Part shown: positions 47,701-59,700 of the stretch, piece by piece
How positions within the stretch are numbered: the first letter of the stretch is position 1
How the letters are laid out: each line of letters starts with the position of its first letter
Assembly (NCBI RefSeq): GCF_003589595.1
Contig: NW_020654810.1
Span: 7,404,668 to 7,468,667 of the forward strand
DNA length: 64,000 nt
Source: Hyposmocoma kahamanoa
Lineage: Eukaryota; Arthropoda; Insecta; Lepidoptera; Cosmopterigidae
Direction: 5' to 3'
Position numbers and translations under genes: made by a program
The notes under the pieces: model-generated
Databases searched by the model: none
Seen by the model: the letters and a program-made list of their open reading frames with translations, nothing else
Told to the model about the DNA's origin: nothing

Positions 47701-50700
47701 TTCGCTTAGCCTGCTGGCTATGGACAAAACTATTTTATACCTCTTCGCTCGGCTATTTTCCGCTCATTACCCTTTCGCAGCGGAAGACGGGTATTTGTCC
47801 CGTAGACTTTCTATCTTCACCACGGCTCGGTTTGGCTGGAAGAGAATAATAAAAGCCAAAAAGATGACAGTTTCCTTTCGATTGCCTCCGGATCGCCGTC
47901 GACGCGAAACGCATAACGTCTTTTTAGCTCTTATTTTCATGGACTCTTTTTTAGTTTTTTCTGACAGGCTTGACGCGATTCCGTGTCAATAAGTGCGGTG
48001 ACACGCTTAGGTTGTGAAAGAATACGACGATACGACTGTGGGTAGCAATACTGCTGATTGAATACATAATATTTCTTCACACTTATGTGGATGTGTATCA
48101 TGTTATGTTCCTATTTGGTATTATTTAGCATCTGTTGGCAACCTTGCCAATAATTTAAATTACGTCACATGTTTTCATAGAGTCCTGTGGTCCTGATGCA
48201 GTACCTGTAGAGGTTTTTGCCGAAATATTATATCACTAAGCAAAGTATAAGGGTTCTAATACGCTACCTACTAAGGGTTACATCCTATTTCGGTATAGCA
48301 TTACACTGCTATTAAAAGTATACAGAAGTAGTAGAGCTTCTTGTGAAAGAGTTCGTCCAGGGAAGTAGGTAGAGGGGCACTGCCACGACGCCCGTCACCC
48401 TGAGACATGTGTTGACGAGTCCCATGGGCCTGTAATGTCACCAGCAGTCTGAACACTTCAAAACCAGAACGTAATAATGCTGACATTACTGCTTGGCGGC
48501 AGATATAGGTAAGGTGGCAGTACTTCCCCGGACGAACTCTTTCACAAGGAGCTCTACTGCTAGTAATTGGGACTTGTCAACTTATGTCACAGGATGACGA
48601 TGTCGTGGCAGTGCCCCTAAGATCATTGCGATTTAACGCTCTGAGAGTGCTCTGCTATTGCTATGAACAGGCGTGTCGCTTACCACCAGCCACACGAATT
48701 GTTCGTCCCGTCATTAGGTATCATAAAAAAATATATACACCAAATATATGGCGGAAAAGGCACGAAAGTACGCTATAGAAGCTATACGCGAGCGCTACAT
48801 TAGTATGTGTTATAGCTTTTGTAAGATGAGGAACAATATGATAAGAGGGCGATGTGTTACGAACGATAACGCAGTGACCGATAGAAATGGTAATAACTTC
48901 GATAGATTGGTCATTTGGAAAGAATGAATGGTTACAGAGAACTGGTACGTGCTATTAGCATTATGATCAAACTGGCATTCTACAGAATAATAATAATAAC
49001 TTTATTGATAGCCATTACAAATACTACAGACATAATGCAGTAATAATTAGTTATTGATTGATTCCTGACCAGTCAGGCAACATCCAGACCTTACAAAAGG
49101 ATTTAACCTGTGTTAGCAGATAGTACCGTTGCTGCCACGGTGGACAAGCATCAATCGAATTTTTATCAACAAATGGCTTACAAGTAAACTAAAAGGAACT
49201 CTGTAGTCCCAAAACCAGTACAATAAAACTGTTCATTTGGGACCCAGAAAAGAATAAAATATGAGAAAGATGTTCGAAGAGTGAGTATAGTTTAAAGAAG
49301 GCCTAAACTATGTTGGATAAATATGTTGTAGTGTGTATCAAGAAAGTGGAGAGTAAGTGTAGAGTGTGTTGTGAGTGCTACTGATTCAACAATCAGTGTA
49401 TGTGTGTGAAATATCTGAGGGTGCGTTATAATTGTTGCTTTTGGATGCATAGGTATAAGGTCTAAACATTAGGAGAGTCTGATATCAAAAAAAGTTTAGA
49501 TAAGAGATTAGAGAAGGTACACAACCTAATTGTTTGATTATTCCCTCAAATAAAATTTGTGAGATGAGAATAACATCGACTCTGTGGCATCGTAATTATG
49601 GCATTTTAACAAATTTATCAATTTTTTCTTGGTTTCGTAACGGGAAAGAGAGTACATATTTATTTTACTGTTACTGAAGTTATATAAAGGAGCGCTGGGA
49701 ACACGGAAGTGCCTGAAGATAGAATGCCTAAAGATAGGCAGCTGAAATAAACGGACTATAGTCAAGTGGATTTTTTGCTTCAGAATCAGGGGGTCTACTC
49801 TCGTTCTCTGCTCGACGTCAGGTGCCTTACCATGAACTCTTATTACGTTTCAGTTTAGGACCTAAAATAAATCGTTGTGTGACAGCGCTACATGAAGTGT
49901 ATATTACCATCCCGCTTCTTTGTCGTTACGAATCTATAGGTACTGAACTGTAATAAGAGTTCATGGTAAGGTCTAGGTTTGTATAGTTCATGAACTACGA
50001 ACTATTATGAATATATTCCCGACACTAACCGATATCAACTAGTTCGTCTTGGACGGTTTTAATAGTTCATCGTTCTTTTTAGTTCAGTACGAACTAGGAA
50101 CTGTCTGCGTTGAAAGTTCACCTGTCTTTTATTCAGTAGGAACGGTGCGAGCGGGACAAATAGCGATCTTTCACTACTTTTAGCACAAGTTCGAGTGGGA
50201 TACACGATTGAACGTTGCCAGCTCGTTCTAAGTCTAATACGTATCTACATTATGTATATATATACAAGCTTGCAAAAAGCAATATTTTTTGGTAGGTATC
50301 TGTATGTATAATATCAACCTACGTGTACGAGTATATGAAATAGTTATAGGTACCTAAATATTGATTTTTAAACACACCATTCCAACTAAAATTCTTATTT
50401 TGTAAAAAAAATGGTATTTAGTTAGAATGACAGTTTTGAAATCTGTAAAATATGAAGGAAAATCAAATAGTATCGATTCCATCCAAATTGTATTTTTAAA
50501 TATTTAGTACAGTGTACTATTGACCTCATAGACCTAGAAGTCCGTAGTAGTTCATGTGAATAAAATTACTAGTTTGGAGCGTTCGTTCAATGTCCGAGCA
50601 AGGACAAGACGAATTAACTAACTAAGGAACCAGATGAACTAAATGAACTACAAGACCGACCTAGTTCAGTTGACCGATTGAACTAACTAGGATCGCTCCC

Positions 50701-53700
50701 TCTAAGGACCGATGAAGCACAAGTCTAGTAAGGCCCCAGAAACAATTACTGTCAAATAAGTAACTCAACCAAATTAAAAAACAATGTCGAATATTAAACT
50801 TCATTCGCATCATGCGTTTTTAAATTTAGTCTCGTATTATTTATTTCACAGTAATTGTTGCGGACGGAGAATGAGAGACAAACAAACTATTATAGTTAAT
50901 ATGATAATAATAATAATAACACACACTCATAACCCCGCACTAGGGAAACCCTGTATTGCGAACACTCAAACTCACGAGAGAAATAAATGTAGGCCATATA
51001 AAAAATAATTTTCCCGGTCTGGGAATCGAATCCGAGAGCTCTACGTGGCAGTCCAGTAAGGTAACCGTTCGGCCACAGAGGCAGTCAGAACTTGTTACCA
51101 TGGACCAATAACTCAACATATGTTATTGAAGTGTTGTGATAACTTGCAAATGTGATAACTTTGATAATGAATCAGTTATCATAGAGAAATTTCGCTGCAA
51201 TCATTGTGGTTCATAAGCTCAGTTGCAAATAAGTTACATTATCACCACAAAAAAGTCTTTGTTTTTAATCAAATTTCACGCATTTGATTTTTTTCACGTA
51301 TTATAATATAATAATATATTGGAGGAAACGGACATTTTGCGAAAGGAAGATTTTGCGAGAGGAATATTTTGCGAAAGGAACATTTTGCGGAAGGGATTTT
51401 TTAAGAAAGGGACTTTTTACGATAGGCCATTTTGCAAAAGGAACATTTTGCGAGTTTATTGGACTTTCTCTGGCATGTAAAGTATTTTTACGCTATTCAT
51501 CCAATAACAACGCGTTCGCATCAGCGGTTAAAAGCCAGTAATTCAATATTAAACTTCTTAATAGAATTCTGGTCATGCTTCACGGCGCTATCAGGGTAGA
51601 GATTGCGAGCCTGGCCAGCTCGTGACGCCATCCTATATACATTGACCATAGAATATAGGTTAATTGTAGCGAGCTTTAAGCATTTCTTTCTAGGTCCTTT
51701 TTCAAGCACGTCTTGTTTACTTAAATGAGTTTCAATTTACTGTCATCATTATTTCACTGAAAATATCTTATCTTTTTCCAAGTGAAGCATAATGGATTCA
51801 ATTTCACTTTTTAATTGAATGAACCACATCCCGTCGGCGTCTATTTTGATTATAAAGAATTCTAATATTTATAGAAAACCCTTTGTCGCCTTTAAAGGTA
51901 ATCAAACGACTGCCGCAGCGTCGATTCACCTCGCCTTTGTAAAACATTGTCAAGTTTATAACATGTATTGTCTTTGAAATGTGTTAATTGAAGTGACGTT
52001 CAATGTTATATATATTTTGGTAGCAGTAGAGCTACTTGTGAAAGAGTTTGTCCAGAGACGTACTTACCCACCTTATTGCATTATTGCGATCCGATTTTGA
52101 AGGGTAAAGGTGAAATTACAGGTACATCGGACTTGTCTACTTATGTCACAGGGTGATGGGCGTAGTGTCAGGGCCTTCAGATCTTTGCGATTTAAAGTTC
52201 TAAGTGGCATTGCAACTGTTACAAACAGACGTGTCGCTTACCACCAGACGCACGACTAGTTCGTCCTGTCACTTGATATCATAAAAAAATATTTCGATTT
52301 TTCTTTGTAATTCTAGTCTCTATCTATTCGACGGTGTTGAAGAAACGTGAGTACACCGCCAACGTAATTATAGTCAATGGCGGAGCGTGGACGGGCCATC
52401 ATTTCGTCGCGTTTAGTATCGAGTTTTGCGCTGATCTCCGTAGTTATGATTTAGACCGTTGATTTAAAAAATGGTCTATATCGATGCCTATGGGACCGCT
52501 CCACGTCTACGTCAGCGAAAAAAAGGAGTGTATAAGACTTTATTTTAGGGGTTCACTAGAGTGAATCCCATTTAAGCAGGTCACAACCAAGATTTTGAAT
52601 ATGCAAAACCTGCCACTTGGCTTATTTGACCACATCAGACTTAGATAAGGAGACGAAAGTGCCAGACAAACATCAACTACCAGAGGCCCAAAACTGCTAA
52701 TTTTGTTAAAATCACTAGTCATTGTAGTTCCATTGAGACTATTTTGCAATTATGATAATATTTGCTATTCTGCTAAAGTCTAGTTGCAAAGGCAGTTGAG
52801 ACTCAGTGGAATGGCAGGGATGGCATTCATTCATTCAATCACTAACGATCGATGGAAGTTTCTAAAACTATCATATAACTATGCATAGCTTAATTTTTAT
52901 GTCGTTTAAAGGGAAATTTAGTCTTCAAATTAATTAAATATATATAATATCAGTAGACTACATCATCGACGTGCCATCGACTTGCCATTGAAGAGCTGTA
53001 TACCAAAAAATTATGGCAGTTGAATAGTAGCTCGAGATATTATACCATACCATCCAACTGTCACTAGGTGTGCATTGTGGAAACGGAAACACCCCCCACC
53101 ACCTGGTTTCATCGTACCTCAAGAGCAACTACCACCAGGTTGCGATCTGCGGGGGCCCGTGTGGAAGTTCTTAAATCGTCTTCGCACTCAGGTAGGAAGC
53201 TGCAGAGACACGATGTGTAAATGGTGTTTCAGGGGTACTAGTCAAACCCAATATGACTGCAGTGACCCAAATAGTCCATGCAGCACTTACTGTTATACCC
53301 TTTGTGTCCTAATACTTGAACGAGGGAAGGTCTATACGCGGCCACGGATAGCGCAGTCAAGGTAGCAACGTACAATAGTTGCTACTCTGAATACAGGGTC
53401 AATATAGTCCTAAAATAAAAAAAGTATCGACACAGACACACAACTGAGATGATTTAAAATTAGCAGAATTAGGGCACTGGTATTAAACCAGGTAAATTCC
53501 CTGTAGTAATAATACCGGGGCAACGAAATTACTCAAAAGTAAAAAAAAAACTGCGATAGTTTATTTCCCAAGTTAGTCATACCAATTTCGAACCCGAGGT
53601 GTCCAAGTCGTTTAATAACGGGGAGAATCATAGCTATATTCGTCAAACTGCTTTTCATCGTCTGCGTCATTATTATCGCTTTTACCTCTTTAACGTCATA

Positions 53701-56700
53701 CCAAATCGATATAGCGGTGCAATATACACCGTTACATTCTCTATGCATTCAGCACGTGTCTAGATGGCTGAAACTCGTGACCGACATTCGATATACATAA
53801 CTACATAATGCTGACTATGTCAGCGCAGCGCGTACCTATTCGCATATTTAGCAGGTGTTACAAGGTCATTGCACACCTACGAACCTAGTATTTATTGCGG
53901 GCAATATGAGAACTAGGCTATATTTGCTAGTTATGAACATTTTGATTGGAACAGCTGATTTTATAATACACTTCTATTTAAATTTACTACTACAGCACTA
54001 TTTAGTAAAATGTATTCTTCGGGGCTATTCGACTGTACGGAAGTTGACGATTGAAAATCCCACCTCTGAGTTTTTTGGAATTTATATGTGAAATATAATT
54101 TGAAATTTAACATGTAGGAGAACGTTTACAACCTCTGAAAACGTGTAAAGTCCTCAACTTGCATTGAGCCAGCCTTTTTTATGCCACCAAGTAACGGGAC
54201 GAACAAGTCGTGCGCCTATTATTACTATATAGTTAATTTCATGGGCACTAACGCGAACTTCGACACTTACAGTATCAGGTTAAGGTCTCGGCTTAAGTTT
54301 TTTTTCTAGCGCGAACCGCTGGGCTACCGATGTCTTCAAAATATTAAATGCTGATTACGTGAAACGGACCTTGTTGCAAAATTTGAAAAAATAAACTTAT
54401 TTCGTCTGACTAAGAACATTTTCTTTATTTTTTTCTGATGATACCAAGCGACTGGGCGAATAAGTCACGCGACTAGTGGCAAGCGACACGCCTGTCCATG
54501 ACAGTTGCACTGTTGCTCGGAACTTTAAATCGCAAAGATCTTAGGAGCACTGCCATTACGCCTGCATAAGCCCCATGTGCCTGTAATTTCACCAGCACCC
54601 TAACCAATCCGGAACGCTGTAATGCTAACATTACTGCTTGGCGGCAAAAATAGGTAAGGTACTTCCCTGGATGAACTCTTTCGAACCGCGTAAACCCTCG
54701 CCTGAGAGGTGATCTGGGCGCAGCTGTGGTACATATAAATGGGTTGCTTATGAATGAAAGATGAATGACTATTGGAATTGGTTGAACTACGATATTGTCT
54801 TACAATTATTAGTTTACGCGGTCACTGGTATTATAAACTTGGTAAAGGTACCAACTATAAATATATTGGCATATAAAACAAAACCGAACCGTCCGCATGT
54901 ATTAACAATTGTTTTCCTGCAAACTATGATTTTCCTCTAATATTTGCCTAATTGCTTTTGACGTATTCGTCATAGACCGCGGCTTGTGTTTGTTTGCCGC
55001 TTATTTACATAAAATAATGGAGTCGAATTTTGTTTCACACTTTCTACCTACTCTCAATTGCAAATGAATTATTTGGTTATATTTGGCTGTAATTTACATA
55101 ATTATTAAAATAACTTAGAATAAATTAGTGGATGTATGTGTGTGTGCGTGTGTATAGTATTATATGTGGAGTATTAGAATAACAATAGAATAGAATATCG
55201 TTTAATGCAACCATGGTATATATAGTAGCTGTAGAATCCCTTCTGAAAGTGTTCGCCCAGGGAAATACTGCCACCGTACCTATTTCCGCCGTCAAGCAGT
55301 AATATGAGCATTACATCGTTTCGATTTTCAGTGGTAATAAGGGTGTTGGTGAAATTACAGGCGCATGAGACTTTTGACAGGGTGGCACACAGTCGTTGTT
55401 CCTATTGTCAAACAAAATAAGTTTCTTTTTTTAAATTTTGCAACATGGTCCGTTTCACGTAATGCGTATTTAATACTTTGGCCACATCCGTGGCCCAGCG
55501 GTTCGCGCTAGAAAAAACTTGTGCAACGACACCTTAAACTGATTCTGGTGTCGATGTGACGATAGGGAGTTCTTTTGTTGGTTGGAGTGCCCTGGTCTCT
55601 CTAATTGACAATAATAAGTAGTACTCGCTAACAACCGCGTAAAATATTTGTAACAAAAATGTTACTTTTACTGTGATCCCTGTACAATTTGAAATACAAA
55701 ATTGTACATTGTATAATTTTTATAGGTATAGTCACAGGCAGTTCTGATTGTATATGGCATAATTATCAATAATAAATGTTAAAAATCGACTTTGACGACC
55801 TCTGTAGTTGAGTGGCTTGTACACCGGTTTTCATAGTGTCGCCATCTCTGAGTTCCCGGTACGATCCCGGCCAGGTCAATATAGAAAAACTAACTTTCTA
55901 TATCCCCGTAATCATTCCCCCATATCAAAATATAATCTTTCGAGTCTGGGTGTTTGTGGTACAGTCTTGTTTCCGACTTCCATAACAAGTGCTTTAGTTA
56001 TTTACTGGGGTCAGAGTACCGTAGGCATGTGATGTTGCCTAATATAATATATAAAAATCGATAATAAACTATATGTATAAAATACTACAAGCATTTTCAT
56101 TAGCAATTTGTTATTAAAGCCATTGAACAGGTTACACTTGACCTTCTTTTTATTTCAATGCAACTGTCGTATATTTTCTATTGTAACAGATGGTCCTATA
56201 AACACGTTTCACATTACGTAATGTTTACATACGCATAACATTGTGTACAATGTAATGTATATATTATACAATGCGTTAGTTCGATGACCGTGCCCAATTC
56301 AGAGTCAAGGCAGCAGGTGAAAAGGATGTTAGAAAATTCGAGATATATTTGGCACTGAAGACTTTACGATGGTTTTTATTAAACAAAGTGCTTTTCAAAC
56401 ATAAGCCTAAGTAATTTTTTATTATTTTGGGTATCTATTTTGTTCTAAATCTGTGGTATCGGAATACCTAAAGTAATCTATGGTATCGGTACCACTGCTA
56501 AAGTAGGTTTTTTTTATATAGTAACACCGATGTAATACTGTTCGTGAGATAGTCGGTTGGTTAAAAAAATATAAGTTAAATTTATAGAAACATGTTAAAT
56601 ATTGTTTATATGTGATTTACTGAGTATTGTGGTTTGCCGTAGCCACAGAAACTGGTTATGGAAAAAATTCCTATGCATGTACATTTTGTGGTACCTAAAT

Positions 56701-59700
56701 CATAAAACAAACTTATATGTATATTATTATAGTAATGTTATTAAAGTTTTATAAGTTTAATTAAGTTAATGTAAACCAATTAGAGCACATTTAAATTTCA
56801 AATAAGATGAAAAATCTTAAAGTGAAATAAAGAATTTATAAGACGGCCTATATGCTTACGTCTTAAACATTTTAAGTATACTTTTTTAAGATACGTAATT
56901 TAAGAAACTTTTGGGGTTTTTTATAGGGTCAGCCGTAATCAAGTGACCTGTAAAGAGTCTGAAACGTTCGTTGGTTCGTTTGAAAAAGTAATATACACGA
57001 TTAAATCCGAAAACAAATATTTTTATTAACTTCAGTATTTTATTATTGTAGGTGTAGTTGAAGTGTACAATTTTTTACAGACATTCCTTATACTTTAAGT
57101 CAATTAAGCTCTAATTTAGGAAATGGTTGTCTAACATCATTTGGTTACGTGTTGTTTAGGGTTTTATAGTCAACAAAAAATAACTTCATTACTTTGTAGT
57201 CCACACTTTAAAAAAATTAAATATTTATTGATGTGGACGTGAACATTTTTGACCCAAACCACATGTTACGGACTCCTTCGTTTTTAAATCCATTTCCTAT
57301 TACCAAAGTCAGATTTAAATAATAATTTATTTTATAGGTAAAATAGTTTTGGCTCTAGCCTAATGGCCGCCATTAAGGAAATAATAATAAATTTACACTT
57401 AAAAACGTCATTTTTTTTAAGCTAACGCTCGTTCACTGTGCTGATTTCCTTGAGAAGAACAAGCAAGAACCTCAAGGGATTGCTCTTTTCAAATGAACTT
57501 AAATCCGATGGAATACACTTTGAATCAAATTGAAGTGGAATCTAAAATCGTGTGGTCCATACATCTTTATCTAACACGCCGTCAATTTCGTAGTATTTTT
57601 AATATAGATTTTAGACTTAGGAAATGATAATCTTGACATTTGCTCCGGAATATTATTGTAAAAACGTACATACAGTTCCCATAAAACAATCGTTTACCTT
57701 AGTTAAACAAAATCGTGGTACTATGGTTTGGACTTAGTTCTAAGGTTAATATATGGACATCTTCTTTCTTAATGAAATTATGTACATTTTTACGGGCATA
57801 CAAAATATTTGAGAAAATGTCCAGTGATGCCACAGTCATGATACCAGTCTCCTTAAACGTTTCTCTGGAACAAACCTGAGAACCTAAACGGTACACAGAA
57901 CGAATTGCTCGTTTTTGAATTACAAATATGGTTTTTATGTCTGCCGCTTTACCCCACATGAGAATCCCATAGAACGTTATACATTGTCATTGTGACTGGA
58001 TGATTAAAAGATGTCAAGTGAAAACGTCGACTTTTCATTCACGAAAAATGTCTTATAATGTGATAACCGCACTATGTAAGCAATGTCGGCATCATAATAG
58101 GCCCTTTGAGCCCAATGATCCAGTGTCTCCGACACCCCGACAAATCGAACCGAATTGACCCTGTACTCTCGTTCACCATCCGACGTCTGTCCAACATTTA
58201 CTGTAAAATAAGTAATCTCCTTCTCCTTCGTATCACTCTTGACAGAGTGGTCGTGATCATCATGGAGTACGTTTGTTAACGGCTGACGAGGCTTGCCTCA
58301 CGACATCTCGCCATCTCTCTCTGTTAGTGGACTCCCTCGAGCACTCAAGTAAAGGACCACCCACTGCAGATTTGATTTGATCGGTCATTCGAATGGATGA
58401 CTGTGAAATCTAGTGCCCTCCACTCAGCCTTGCACGACAAGACGATCTGTGGAGTCAAAATTCCGTCTTGAGACGTGACCGAAGAATTTTAGGATGCGAG
58501 TTTGCACCTCAGAAGACAGACGCTGCTTGATGCCAAGTTCTTGGCGTATGGAGGCGTTTGAACGAAAGTCTGTCCACGATACCCCAAGCATTCTTCTCCA
58601 GCACCACATTTCCAGAGCGTCTATCTTTCCGATTTCGCGGAGCACCTCTCCATTCTCTGCAACGTACAGAAATAAGTAATACTCGACCAAACTTAAAAAC
58701 GCCTGACGCAAATAAAGCTTCATACTTGACATTGTCTTTATTTTTTTTGAAATACGGAGAACGAGAATAGACTCCTTGTACTGAACCATGTCGCGACTGG
58801 TAGCGGTAGTGCCGGAATCGCCAGTTAATAGTCCGATCTACTCTTGCATGGTTTTATTTACAATTAATCCTATTCAATTTTTTTTATTCTAGTGTATATA
58901 GCCCTAAGGCTAATGCAAGCGGTGACAGCCCGTGTCAACGAAATCTGCCTAAGATACTTGGACAACTCGCGTTTAGACTCTTTACCGCCCCCGCCGCCAC
59001 TTGCGCAACGCGAAATGAAGACAGTATCCTGCGCCACTAAGAATTCCAGACGTGTTATGGAAGATCGACACGTTGAAATTGGGAACTTGGAGGCTTTATT
59101 TGGAATTGAGGTTAGTTTAATTTGGATTTATGGGAGTGAAGGGAAAAAAATAACATCTTGGATCTAGCAGGCGATTGTAACTTTGTGAAATCAGAGTTCC
59201 AGCTGCTAAGCTGGCCAACCTCGAAATCAACAAGGATAACGTAATTACTATTTTGCCAATGTATGACGCCGCACACTAAATTGCTACCGTGGCTTGAAAC
59301 ACTAGTGTTATCTGGACTTTGCTATCGTTACTATTTTTTTAACCGACTTCAAAAAAAGGAGGTTTTAAATTCGACTGTATTTTTTTGTGTATATATAAGC
59401 GATTACTCCGGCATTTGTGAACCGATTTTGAGGATTTTTTTAGTTACTATAAGTACCTGAGTATTAGTCCCATTTAAATTTGAAGAAAATATTTCACCTA
59501 TAAGGGTGGCAAACTAGTTGATTAAACCGATTTCGCACACTTTCTGGTAACCGATGTCAATAAAACTTGGCAAATAGATGTAAATGCACGCACTGTTGAG
59601 GTCGGTTTTAATAAAAAAAGTTATAATTATTTTGTAATATGTTTTTACCAGACCAATTGTTTCACTGCAGTACTAAGGTCTAGTAGCATAATGAACATTA

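Larger units (their letters stand above)
49790..50880. mobile_element. GGGGTCTACTCTCG MITE split by a ~0.9-kb insertion
   Basis: The left end (gggggtctactctcgttctc) is at 49790-49822. The remainder (agaaacaattactgtcaaataag... to cagtaattgttgcggacgg) is at 50740-50872. The insert begins GCCTTAC and ends GTAAGGC. Confidence 0.6.
44450..58892 (+). other. Phosphatase intron 2, 14.4 kb
   Basis: GT at 44450, AG at 58891-58892. Elements are listed separately. I recognise nothing more in 45010-45600, 46335-47580, 47995-48320, 51090-51330, 51480-52010, 52290-53070, 53400-54030, 56050-56920 and 57020-57690. Small ORFs at 47720-47992 and 51521-51709 (minus) have no recognisable domain. Confidence 0.7.

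Noticed and set aside
47720..47992. 90-codon plus ORF as a gene
   Set aside because: Starts beside a tandem duplication, has no recognisable domain and no splice link to the phosphatase.
51521..51709. 62-codon minus ORF with YRMASRAGQARNLYPD
   Set aside because: Looks protein-like, but I cannot tie it to a family, and no acceptor or donor decides an exon. Left unannotated.
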